From the NCBI RefSeq assembly GCF_042680125.1, contig NZ_JBHTNY010000001.1: a stretch of DNA of 64,000 bases; one strand, written 5' to 3'. Both the position numbers and the translations under genes were made by a program. The DNA is from Robinsoniella peoriensis (lineage in GTDB: Bacteria > Bacillota > Clostridia > Lachnospirales > Lachnospiraceae). Of the stretch, positions 44,065 to 52,397 are shown one piece after another. The notes beneath the pieces were generated by a model. That model was given only the letters and a program-made list of their open reading frames with translations, ran no database searches and was not told the origin of the DNA. Numbering within the stretch: position 1 is the stretch's first letter; every line of letters begins with the position of its first letter.

Positions 44065-45558
44065 ATGAAATTAAAAACAAGGCTTATCATAGCCTTTTTT
44101 GTAATTATATGTGTCCCGCTTCTGTTAACAGGCGTAGCTCTGTTGGGTTTCAGTCAGTACCAGTTAAAATCCATAGAAGATAAATATGGAATCGACAATG
44201 TTTCCTATGACGCATTTTCTAATTCAGTACAAATGCTGAGCATAACCACGAAGCGTATTTTTGAGGAGATGAAGAAGGAAGCCGACAAAGATCCGGATCA
44301 GTTTCTGGATGTGGATTATCTGTGTACGATTAATGATAAATTGCAGGACAAGAATTCTTATCTCATTGTGCGCAAAGGGAGTTCCCAGTATTATTCGGGA
44401 ACATCTGAAAATAATGCACAGCTTTTTAAAGAACTGCCGGGACCCAATACTTATACAACGTCTGCTGACAGCGGAACGTATATCGGAAAAGATGTAAGGG
44501 CATTTGTAAAGCAGATTGATGTTACATTTTCGGATGAAACAGCAGGAAGCATTTTCATTATAACCAGTATGGATAATATGCTGCCGCAGATGAAGTCACT
44601 GCTTCGGGATATGTTTATTACAATTGTTGTAATCCTGATTTTAACCGCAGGTCTTTTGAGTACCTGGATTTATTCGGGAATCAGTACACCGCTTCGAAAG
44701 CTTCGTGCAGCTACCCAGAATATCAAAGAAGGCAATCTGGACTTTACATTAGTAGCTGAAGGTGAAGATGAGATCAGCGAGTTGTGCCAGGATTTTGAAG
44801 AGATGAGGAAGCGGCTGAAGGAATCTGCCGAAGAAAAAGTAGAGTACGACAGGGAAAATAAGGAATTGATCAGCAATATTTCCCATGACCTGAAGACTCC
44901 GATTACGGCTGTGAAAGGCTATGTAGAAGGAATTATGGATGGTGTGGCGGATACTCCTGAGAAGATGAATAAATATATCCGTACGATTTATAATAAGGCT
45001 AATGATATGGACCGTTTGATTAATGAATTGACATTTTATTCGAAGATCGATACGAACCGTATTCCATATACATTTAGTAAAATTAACGTATCCAGTTACT
45101 TTGATGACTGCTTTGAAGAGGTTGGTCTGGATCTGGAATCTAAGAATATTGAGTTTTCTTATTTTAATTATGCAGATGAAGAAACCTGGATTATCGCTGA
45201 TGCAGAACAGCTGAAGCGGGTAATTAATAATATTATAGGAAATTCCGTAAAGTATTTAGATAAGCCTAAGGGTTATATCAATATCCGGGTTAAGGATGTA
45301 GGCGACTTCATTCAAGTGGAAATTGAGGACAACGGAAAAGGAATTGCACCGAAAGATCTGCCGCTTATCTTTGACCGGTTCTACCGTACAGATGCATCCA
45401 GAAATTCTGCCCAGGGCGGAAGCGGAATCGGATTGTCCATTGTTAAGAAGATTATAGAAGATCACGGCGGTAAAATTTGGGCAAGCAGTAAAATGGGAAC
45501 AGGCACAGTTATGTATTTTGTGCTTAGAAAATATCAGGAGGTACCTGTCAATGAGTAA
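44065..45558 (+). CDS. Membrane sensor histidine kinase with HAMP domain
   Basis: A 497-residue kinase with membrane helices at about 7-27 and 180-200, an extracellular sensor of about 150 residues between them, and HAMP (TPLRKLRAATQNIKEGNLDF). HisKA holds SNISHDLKTPITAVKGYVEG; the ATPase domain has IIGNSVKYLDKPKG, IEDNGKGIAP, FDRFYRTD and GGSGIGLSIVKKII. AAAGGAG lies ahead of the ATG. It overlaps the response regulator gene by eight bases. No neighbour betrays the signal; both sides are unrelated genes (metK, YtrA-type operon). Confidence 0.92.
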   Translation: MKLKTRLIIAFFVIICVPLLLTGVALLGFSQYQLKSIEDKYGIDNVSYDAFSNSVQMLSITTKRIFEEMKKEADKDPDQFLDVDYLCTINDKLQDKNSYLIVRKGSSQYYSGTSENNAQLFKELPGPNTYTTSADSGTYIGKDVRAFVKQIDVTFSDETAGSIFIITSMDNMLPQMKSLLRDMFITIVVILILTAGLLSTWIYSGISTPLRKLRAATQNIKEGNLDFTLVAEGEDEISELCQDFEEMRKRLKESAEEKVEYDRENKELISNISHDLKTPITAVKGYVEGIMDGVADTPEKMNKYIRTIYNKANDMDRLINELTFYSKIDTNRIPYTFSKINVSSYFDDCFEEVGLDLESKNIEFSYFNYADEETWIIADAEQLKRVINNIIGNSVKYLDKPKGYINIRVKDVGDFIQVEIEDNGKGIAPKDLPLIFDRFYRTDASRNSAQGGSGIGLSIVKKIIEDHGGKIWASSKMGTGTVMYFVLRKYQEVPVNE

Positions 45559-46240
45559 GATATTGATTATTGAAGATGAGGAAAGTATCGCAGATCTGGA
45601 AAAAGATTATCTGGAACTGAGCGGTTTTGAGGTAGAAATTGAAAATCGTGGGGATATTGGACTTAAGAGAGCATTAGAAGAAGAATTTGATTTATTTATC
45701 CTGGATTTGATGCTTCCGGGAGTAGACGGATTTGAAATCTGTAAATCTATCCGGGACAAGAAGAACACACCGATTCTTATGGTTTCGGCGAAAAAGGATG
45801 ATATCGATAAAATCCGCGGTCTTGGACTGGGAGCAGATGATTATATGACAAAGCCCTTCAGCCCCAGTGAGCTGGTAGCAAGAGTGAAGGCACATATGGC
45901 ACGTTACGACAGATTAATCAGCAGTAATGTCCAGACAAATGATATTGTTGAGATTCGCGGTATTAAGATAGACAAGACGGCCAGAAGAGTCTGGATTAAT
46001 GGAGAAGAGAAGACATTTACAACAAAAGAATTTGATTTATTAACGTTCCTGGCGGAACACCCGAACCACGTATTTACTAAAGAAGAATTATTCAGCGAGA
46101 TATGGGATATGGAATCTATCGGTGATATTGCAACCGTAACGGTGCATATTAAGAAGATTCGTGAGAAGATTGAGTTCAACACGGCGAAGCCTCAGTATAT
46201 AGAGACGATCTGGGGTGTAGGGTACCGGTTTAAGATATAA
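45551..46240 (+). CDS. OmpR/PhoB-family response regulator
   Basis: A 229-residue partner of the preceding kinase. The receiver has Asp52 in DLFILDLMLPGVDG and Lys in MTKPFSPSELVARV. The winged helix ends IETIWGVGYRFKI. ATG 45551 has CAGGAGG; it overlaps the kinase gene end. A terminator (CTGTCC stem, seven Ts) follows at 46276. Confidence 0.93.
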   Translation: MSKILIIEDEESIADLEKDYLELSGFEVEIENRGDIGLKRALEEEFDLFILDLMLPGVDGFEICKSIRDKKNTPILMVSAKKDDIDKIRGLGLGADDYMTKPFSPSELVARVKAHMARYDRLISSNVQTNDIVEIRGIKIDKTARRVWINGEEKTFTTKEFDLLTFLAEHPNHVFTKEELFSEIWDMESIGDIATVTVHIKKIREKIEFNTAKPQYIETIWGVGYRFKI

Positions 46241-46275
46241 AAACTGTTCAAAATTGAAAAGAATTATAGTGAGAG

Positions 46276-46307
46276 CTGTCCTGATTATAAATTGGGACAG
46301 TTTTTTT
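46276..46307 (+). terminator. Rho-independent terminator of the kinase/regulator operon
   Basis: CTGTCC (46276-46281) pairs with GGACAG (46295-46300), followed by seven Ts. Confidence 0.85.
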
Positions 46308-46345
46308 GTGTTGGGAAAATTATCTTAATTTTTCTATTTAAGGAG

Positions 46346-46374
46346 TTGACATAAACAAAAAAGTATGCTTTAAT
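46346..46374 (+). promoter_or_regulatory. Promoter of the GntR/ABC operon
   Basis: TTGACA (46346-46351), a 17-bp spacer and TTTAAT (46369-46374). Confidence 0.78.
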
Positions 46375-46381
46375 ACACATA

Positions 46382-46403
46382 TAGTTAATTAGTCAAGTAA
46401 CTA
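46382..46403. promoter_or_regulatory. Inverted-repeat operator for the GntR-type repressor
   Basis: TAGTTA (46382-46387) and TAACTA (46398-46403) with a 10-bp gap, just downstream of the -10. YtrA-subfamily GntR repressors control their own operon from such sites. Confidence 0.6.
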
Positions 46404-46427
46404 ACCAACAAACAAGAGGTGGTTTTC

Positions 46428-46796
46428 ATGAAATTAAACTTTGAGGATGAAAAACCTATTTTTATGCAGATAGCGGAGGGCGTTGAAGATGCGATTCTGA
46501 CAGAGGCTTTTCAGGAAGAGGGACAGATCCCCTCAATTACGGAATTTTCAGTAACTTATAAGATCAATCCGGCAACCGCCCTGAAGGGAATCAATATGCT
46601 GGTTGAGGAAGGCATTGTTTATAAAAAGAGAGGTGTAGGTATGTTTGTAGCAGTGGGAGCGGTAGAGAAGCTGAGACAAAAGAGGAAAGATCAGTTCTTT
46701 GAGCACTATATCAGTGGAATGATTGAGGAAGCAAAGCGATTGAATATTTCAGATGAAGAATTATTAGGGATGATAGAAAGGGGATTTAGGAAATGA
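46428..46796 (+). CDS. GntR-family repressor, YtrA subfamily
   Basis: A 122-residue DNA-binding protein: winged helix at about 1-75 (IFMQIAEGVEDAILTEAF; SITEFSVTYKINPATALKGI; YKKRGVGMFVA), then a short helical tail, the YtrA-type layout without a large ligand domain. ATG 46428 has AGAGGTGG; GTG 46419 is inside the binding site. Its stop overlaps the ATPase start (ATGA), so it should repress its own operon with the ABC genes. Confidence 0.9.
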   Translation: MKLNFEDEKPIFMQIAEGVEDAILTEAFQEEGQIPSITEFSVTYKINPATALKGINMLVEEGIVYKKRGVGMFVAVGAVEKLRQKRKDQFFEHYISGMIEEAKRLNISDEELLGMIERGFRK

Positions 46797-47641
46797 CAGG
46801 GATTGAAGTAGTAAATATCAGTAAAAGGTTTAAAGACACCGTGGCACTTGATCATGTGAATCTCTTTTTTGAGGAAGAAAAGATCTATGGACTGCTTGGA
46901 AGGAATGGTGCGGGTAAGTCTACATTGCTTAATATTATCAGTAACCGTATTTTTCCGGATGAGGGGCAGGTTCTTATGAATGGAGTACCGGTGAGGGAAA
47001 ATGATCAGGCATTGGAACAGATTTATCTGATGAGTGAAAAAACATTATATCCGGAATCCATGAAAATTAAAGAAGTTTTCAAATGGAGTAAGGAATTCTA
47101 CAAAAACTTTGATTCGGATTTTGCAATGAATATGGCAGAGCAGTTCCGGTTAGATGTGAAAAAGAAGGTCAAAGGATTATCAACGGGGTATACTTCCATT
47201 TTTAAAAATATTATTGCATTATCGGTAAATGTACCTTTTGTTTTCCTGGATGAACCGGTATTGGGACTGGATGCAAATCACAGGGAACTGTTCTATAAGA
47301 TTTTAATTGAAAAATATAGTGAGAATCCTTTTGCTGCAGTGATATCCACACATTTAATAGAAGAAGTTTCCAGCGTGATAGAGGATATTGTAATTATTAA
47401 AAACGGTCAGGTAATCCGATCGGAAACACGGGAAGAACTGCTTAGCAGAGGTTATACGGTTTCCGGAAATGGAGCGCTTGTGGATACGTATATAAGAGGA
47501 AAAGAAGTAATTGGTACGGATGTTTTGGGAGGCTTGAAAACTGCGTATATCATTGGCAGACCGGATCGTGCTAATCTGCCGAAAGGATTGGAGATAACCG
47601 GGTTAGATCTGCAAAAATTATTTATCCAGTTGACAAATTAG
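46793..47641 (+). CDS. ABC transporter ATP-binding protein
   Basis: A 282-residue ATPase. Walker A GLLGRNGAGKST, Walker B VFLDEPVLGLDA and H-loop VISTHLIEE are intact. The signature motif is LSTGY in place of LSGGQ, seen in some exporters of the YtrB type. Works with the two 250-aa permeases that follow. The cargo is unknown; related YtrA-controlled operons are linked to cell-envelope stress or small-peptide antibiotics (family knowledge). Confidence 0.9.
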   Translation: MTGIEVVNISKRFKDTVALDHVNLFFEEEKIYGLLGRNGAGKSTLLNIISNRIFPDEGQVLMNGVPVRENDQALEQIYLMSEKTLYPESMKIKEVFKWSKEFYKNFDSDFAMNMAEQFRLDVKKKVKGLSTGYTSIFKNIIALSVNVPFVFLDEPVLGLDANHRELFYKILIEKYSENPFAAVISTHLIEEVSSVIEDIVIIKNGQVIRSETREELLSRGYTVSGNGALVDTYIRGKEVIGTDVLGGLKTAYIIGRPDRANLPKGLEITGLDLQKLFIQLTN

Positions 47642-47652
47642 GGGGAAAGATT

Positions 47653-48405
47653 ATGAAACTGAAGTCGGTATATAAATATCAGATGAGAGAGTACGTTAGT
47701 GCCGGAACAGGCTACGCTGCTGTAGTGCTGTCGCTGATTATCTTTTTCAGCGGGTTAGTAATATTTGGGCAGATTGATGCCGGCGGTTCTTTTTCCGGAT
47801 TAGAATTTGGAAGCATTATATTTGGATTTGTAATGGGATGTTCCTGTTTTCAGGAGGGATTTTTACTTATGATGCAAAATGGGGTTTCCAGAAAGACAAT
47901 TGTTTTCAGCAGAATTTTAACCATAATAACCAGCAGCATTGCGCTTGCTGTATTAAATGAGCTGATTACGCTGGTCTGCAGGATATTTGTACATTTCAAT
48001 AAAAACATTATATTTGAAATCAATATTCTCCAGGTTATGTATCCCCAAATGCTGGGTGAAATGGAATCCCTGCCGTTATTCCTGATAAATATTCTGTTTT
48101 GGAGCCTGGCGCTTATGATGGCTACGCTGCTTGGATATTGTGTCAGTTCCTTACTGTATCATCTGTCAAGAACAACAAAGATTATTTTAGGAGTAGCCCT
48201 CTCTGTATTTGCTGTGGTTTTACTTCCAATTATAGATGTATTATTGGTTAAAGGGATCTATAAGAAATTACTGGACTTTTTCTTAATGGTAATGGGACAG
48301 AAAAGCCAGAATCCGTTTATTGCAGTGATTACATTTCTGGTAAGTACGGTAATTCTGGGAGGAATCAGCTATTTGTTAGTAATTCGTGCCCAGGTGCAGA
48401 AATAG
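47653..48405 (+). CDS. ABC transporter membrane protein (first of two paralogues)
   Basis: A 250-residue integral protein with six predicted helices. It begins MKLKSVYKYQMREY; the next gene starts with a nearly matching MRLKSVFKYQFRDY, and both have LLMMQNGVSRKTIVFSRIL or NFQMLMQNNVSRKMIAAGRI. The pair are paralogues of equal length from a tandem duplication. They probably form the transmembrane core with the ATPase. Confidence 0.85.
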   Translation: MKLKSVYKYQMREYVSAGTGYAAVVLSLIIFFSGLVIFGQIDAGGSFSGLEFGSIIFGFVMGCSCFQEGFLLMMQNGVSRKTIVFSRILTIITSSIALAVLNELITLVCRIFVHFNKNIIFEINILQVMYPQMLGEMESLPLFLINILFWSLALMMATLLGYCVSSLLYHLSRTTKIILGVALSVFAVVLLPIIDVLLVKGIYKKLLDFFLMVMGQKSQNPFIAVITFLVSTVILGGISYLLVIRAQVQK

Positions 48406-48417
48406 AGGGAGAAAAAT

Positions 48418-49170
48418 ATGAGGTTAAAATCAGTTTTTAAATATCAGTTTCGGGATTACAAAATTTCCTATGTATTATTTTTTGGGATTTTACTGTTTCT
48501 GGAATTAGCAAACCTTGTTGGAATTAAGATAAGTGGCATGGAAGATAAGGGGATTTATTTCCGCAACGAATCAATGGTAGTATTGGCCGGGTTTATTATG
48601 GGAGCAAATTCATTTCGGGAAAACTTCCAAATGCTGATGCAAAACAATGTCAGCCGTAAAATGATAGCGGCAGGAAGAATTTTAAATACACTGTTAAGCG
48701 GGATTGTTCTGGCGGTTATTTGCAGACTGGTTTCCCTGGTTTATGAACTGGCAGCATTGGGAGACGGTAATCTGCGGGCAGGAAATATCTTTGGCAAAAT
48801 ATACCCATCCTTTTGGGAGCAGGCAGGTGGATTGGAGAAGCTGGGGGTGGAACTTCTGTTCTGGTCAGGCTTTGTCATTCTATTTACGATGATAGGATAT
48901 TTCTTCGGAGCTTTGTATTATAATCTGGGTAAGATTCAAAAGATGGTAATCAGCATTGGAGTTCCGGTATTCTTACTGATTGTGTTGCCGATCGTAGACC
49001 TGTATGCTGCAGGCGGCAGAATCGCAAAGTTCTTTTTGGGGATGCTTGCCCTTTTGTTAGGAGGCACGGGTGGTAATCCTGCATGGTCCTTCCTGAGTAC
49101 TTTGACCGGTTCGGTAATATTTGGCGGTATTGCAGTACTGATTGTATTAAAATCTCCGGTGCAAAAATAA
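48418..49170 (+). CDS. ABC transporter membrane protein (second paralogue)
   Basis: A 250-residue protein, paralogue of the preceding gene (QMLMQNNVSRKMIAAGRILN matches LLMMQNGVSRKTIVFSRILT; SVIFGGIAVLIVLKSPVQK matches the end of the other). It ends the four-gene operon, followed by a terminator shared with the antiporter gene on the other strand. Confidence 0.85.
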   Translation: MRLKSVFKYQFRDYKISYVLFFGILLFLELANLVGIKISGMEDKGIYFRNESMVVLAGFIMGANSFRENFQMLMQNNVSRKMIAAGRILNTLLSGIVLAVICRLVSLVYELAALGDGNLRAGNIFGKIYPSFWEQAGGLEKLGVELLFWSGFVILFTMIGYFFGALYYNLGKIQKMVISIGVPVFLLIVLPIVDLYAAGGRIAKFFLGMLALLLGGTGGNPAWSFLSTLTGSVIFGGIAVLIVLKSPVQK

Positions 49171-49222
49171 AAAAGAGACGCTATAACCAGTTCTTTTATT
49201 GGTTGTAAGCGTCCCTTTTCTT
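49171..49222. terminator. Bidirectional terminator between the ABC operon and the antiporter gene
   Basis: AAAAGAGACGCTATAACC pairs with GGTTGTAAGCGTCCCTTTT, leaving an A-rich tract on one side and a T-rich tract on the other. Confidence 0.78.
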
Positions 49223-49230
49223 TTAGAAGT

Positions 49231-50166
49231 CTATCTTAAAATAATAAATCCCATAAATGCAGCATAGCCCAATAGCATGATCCACCCTTCCATACGATTC
49301 AGTATCTTGCTTTGCAATGCAAATATAAATACGGCAATGCTGGCAACGATCAGAATCATGATATCGTAAATAGAAAACAGATTGACTGCAACCGGATGGA
49401 GCGCTGAAGATGCGCCTAAAACCAGAAGGATGTTAAAGATGTTAGATCCTACCACATTTCCAAGTGCAATGTCGTTTTCTCCTTTTCGGGAAGCAACGAT
49501 TGAGGTTACCAGTTCGGGCAGAGAGGTACCAAGGGCTACAATCGTAAGGCCGATCAGTGTCTGACTGAGCCCAAAAGATTCAGCTATGGAAACGGCACTG
49601 TTAACTACCAGATCCCCTCCGATTACTATGGCAGCCAAACCGCCGATGATGCAGATGCCGCTTAAGAGCGGGGATAACTGCTTGATACCGTCAGTAGAGT
49701 CTGCCTGAATTTCATTTCGGCTTTTTAGTGCACTTTTAACGGTGAACACCAGGAAGAGCACAAAGAAAGCAAGTAATATCCAACCGTCGATCTGGCCTAC
49801 TTCATGGTCCAGAGACAGCAGAAGCAATACCGCGGTAATCACGATGGAGAAGGGAAATTCGCGTTTTAAAACGGAGGGTGTAATACCCATGGGCTTGATA
49901 GCAGCGCATATGCCCACTACAACCAGCAGATTAAAAATATTAGAACCAATAACATTACTTAGTGCCAGTTCATTTTGAGCCTCGATGGCAGCGGTGATAC
50001 TCACGGAAGCTTCCGGCATGCTTGTACCAAATGCAACAACAGTAAGTCCGATGATGACACTGGGGATACGGAGAAGTCTTGCAATATTGGAGCTGCCTTC
50101 CACGAAGTAGTCGGCACCTTTTATCAGCAGTACAAATCCTATGATTAGCAGAACATAAGTTAACAT
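49231..50166 (-). CDS. CaCA-family calcium/sodium antiporter (YrbG type)
   Basis: A 311-residue membrane protein with ten predicted helices in two inverted halves. Each holds an alpha repeat: GTSMPEASVSITAAIEAQNE and GTSLPELVTSIVASRKGEND, followed by the matched ALSNVIGSNIFNLLVVVG and ALGNVVGSNIFNILLVLG. Exchanges Ca2+ for Na+ across the membrane. The start is at 50166, after AAGGAGG; the upstream 11 codons to 50199 have no site. Confidence 0.92.
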   Translation of the reverse strand: MLTYVLLIIGFVLLIKGADYFVEGSSNIARLLRIPSVIIGLTVVAFGTSMPEASVSITAAIEAQNELALSNVIGSNIFNLLVVVGICAAIKPMGITPSVLKREFPFSIVITAVLLLLSLDHEVGQIDGWILLAFFVLFLVFTVKSALKSRNEIQADSTDGIKQLSPLLSGICIIGGLAAIVIGGDLVVNSAVSIAESFGLSQTLIGLTIVALGTSLPELVTSIVASRKGENDIALGNVVGSNIFNILLVLGASSALHPVAVNLFSIYDIMILIVASIAVFIFALQSKILNRMEGWIMLLGYAAFMGFIILR

Positions 50167-50446
50167 TTTTTTCCTCCTTAAATGACCTGTTGTCATCATA
50201 CTGAATTACCAGAAATTTGTCAAATTATTTTATATAATTTGTCAATAAATTGCAGGGTATCGGTTTTATGAAATAATTATTACCAACTATTGCAAAGAAT
50301 TATGATCGATGTTATTATTTCCTATATTAAGCAAAAAACAACTGGAAAAATATTTACAGTAAAGGTGTTGTGTAATCAGTCAGAAAGTCAGACCCATACC
50401 GGCTTTTATTATTAAAAAATAAAATATGCGAAAGAGGTAATCCTAT

Positions 50447-51121
50447 ATGTTAAATATAATCTATGAAGACGGCCAGGTTTTGGTCTGTGAAAAGCCGTCC
50501 GGTGTAGCGGTACAAAGCGCGGGAATTGGCACTATGGATCTGGAAAGCAGAATAAAAAATTATCTGAGTACAGAAAATAGTGGAAATGGCGAGCCTTATC
50601 TGGGAGTTATCCACAGGCTGGATCAGCCGGTTGGAGGCGTACTGGTATTTGCAAAAACGCCGATGGCTGCTGCGGATTTAAGTAAACAGGCAGGTAATGG
50701 GGAGATGGATAAAAGATATCAGGCTGTAGTATGTGGAAAACTTCCCCAAATCCAGGGAGTGCTTGTGGATTATCTGTTTAAAGACGGTAAAACCAATACG
50801 TCCAGAATTGTAAAAAAGGAACAAAAAGGTGCCAAAAGGGCGGAATTACATTATCAGGTTCTGGAAGAAAAAGAAGGCTTGTCACTATTGGAAATTCACC
50901 TGATTACCGGGCGTCATCATCAGATCCGTGTGCAGCTGGCTGGTGCAGGAACACCTTTGTATGGAGATAAAAAATATAATCCCAAAACAGCAGGTGACCA
51001 GAGAACAACTATCGGTTTATACGCCTGTAAGTTAAGCTTTTTACATCCAAAAACAAAAAAGAAGATGGTTTTTTCCTGTGAACCCAAAGGTGATGCTTTT
51101 TCAATATTCACGTCCAGATAA
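50447..51121 (+). CDS. RluA-family RNA pseudouridine synthase
   Basis: A 224-residue catalytic domain with no S4 domain. Active-site Asp in VIHRLDQPVGGVLVFAKT, then RYQAVVCGKL and the RNA-binding TGRHHQIRVQLA and GDKKYNP motifs. Converts uridine to pseudouridine in rRNA or tRNA; which site is unknown. AGAGG lies ten bases before ATG 50447. Confidence 0.92.
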   Translation: MLNIIYEDGQVLVCEKPSGVAVQSAGIGTMDLESRIKNYLSTENSGNGEPYLGVIHRLDQPVGGVLVFAKTPMAAADLSKQAGNGEMDKRYQAVVCGKLPQIQGVLVDYLFKDGKTNTSRIVKKEQKGAKRAELHYQVLEEKEGLSLLEIHLITGRHHQIRVQLAGAGTPLYGDKKYNPKTAGDQRTTIGLYACKLSFLHPKTKKKMVFSCEPKGDAFSIFTSR

Positions 51122-51225
51122 AAACATGGCGGATATTGCCATTTGTACCAGATGTCTGTCTTCTAATAATGAATAATCAAAATGAATCTGCACATCCTAT
51201 TCTTACAATATAGGAGGGCGAAAGG

Positions 51226-52275
51226 ATGGGCAGAGCAGAGAAATATAAAGAAGTACTTATCGTAATAGGGATTGCAATTGCAGTATTCGTTGGAATGAAA
51301 TACCTGCTGCCATTTGTAGCCCCTTTTTTTATTGCGTATATTATCGTGCGGATACTGAATCCATTTGTAAAGCGGCTGCAGCGCAGGATAAAAATAAAGA
51401 AAGAATGGCTTGCGGCTGTGGTACTGGGATTCTTTTCAATTTTACTGATTGGCGGACTGTATTATCTGACAATCCAGCTGTTTGCGCAGATTAAAGCCAT
51501 AGTATCCAATCTGGACAGTTATGAAAAAGAATTCAGACTGATACTTGGAAACTGCTGTTCTGCGATGGAGCAGACGCTGGGGATTCAGGCAGAAGCCATT
51601 GAAGATTTTGTATATCAGAATATTCAGGTTATGACAGACCGTCTCCAGGTATATATTGTGCCGGATATGTTTAATTATTCACTGCAGTATCTGCTTGGTT
51701 TTGTGAAAGCGGCAGGATTATTTTTTGCATTATTTGTATCTGTACTGCTTTTATTAAAGGATTATGACGAAATACATGATAAACTTAAAAAGTTTGAATT
51801 ATACCGCAGAACAGCTACCGTTTTGAATCGGCTTTGGGGACTTGGCGGAGCCTACTTTAAAGCACAGCTCATTATTATGAGTATCGTTTCTGTTATCTGT
51901 GTTGCAGGACTTTGGGTGATTCGGTACCCCTATGCCCTGTTGGTTGGATTGCTGATCGGCGTATCGGATGCACTTCCATTTATCGGAACCGGAACGATAC
52001 TGATACCCTGGGCGTTGGTATGTGCTCTGCAAGGTGATTTTGTACACGCTGCAGCATATGCCACGTTGTTCTTTGTTGCAAATACTACCAGAGAATTTCT
52101 GGAGCCTAAGATGATTGGAAAAAAACTTGGTGTTTATCCCATTGTAATTGCAGTTGCAGTGTATGCAGGAATCTGTATTTACGGGGTTGCCGGGGTAATT
52201 CTTGGACCATTGACTTTGCTGGCTATTGTGGAGATTTACAAAGAGATTAAGAGAGGGGAAGTAATGGAAGAGTAG
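51226..52275 (+). CDS. AI-2E/PerM-family transport protein
   Basis: A 349-residue membrane protein with about eight helices. It has the family patterns PFVAPFFIAYIIVRILNPFV, GLLIGVSDALPFIGTGTILI and PKMIGKKLGVYPIVIAVAVY. Clostridial members resemble sporulation protein YtvI. Role not shown. AGGAGGGCGAAAGG precedes the ATG. Confidence 0.85.
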   Translation: MGRAEKYKEVLIVIGIAIAVFVGMKYLLPFVAPFFIAYIIVRILNPFVKRLQRRIKIKKEWLAAVVLGFFSILLIGGLYYLTIQLFAQIKAIVSNLDSYEKEFRLILGNCCSAMEQTLGIQAEAIEDFVYQNIQVMTDRLQVYIVPDMFNYSLQYLLGFVKAAGLFFALFVSVLLLLKDYDEIHDKLKKFELYRRTATVLNRLWGLGGAYFKAQLIIMSIVSVICVAGLWVIRYPYALLVGLLIGVSDALPFIGTGTILIPWALVCALQGDFVHAAAYATLFFVANTTREFLEPKMIGKKLGVYPIVIAVAVYAGICIYGVAGVILGPLTLLAIVEIYKEIKRGEVMEE

Positions 52276-52320
52276 ATTTTACCTGTTTACCAATGGTTAT
52301 CCATGTCTAACACAGCATCA

Positions 52321-52349
52321 TTGACAATTCTATTGTATTTCTATATCAT
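52321..52349 (+). promoter_or_regulatory. Promoter of the YesN/YesM-type operon
   Basis: TTGACA (52321-52326), 17 bp, TATCAT (52344-52349). Confidence 0.75.
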
Positions 52350-52397
52350 ATAAGATAGAATAATAAAGAATTAAAATAAATATTCAGGGAGGCAGAT

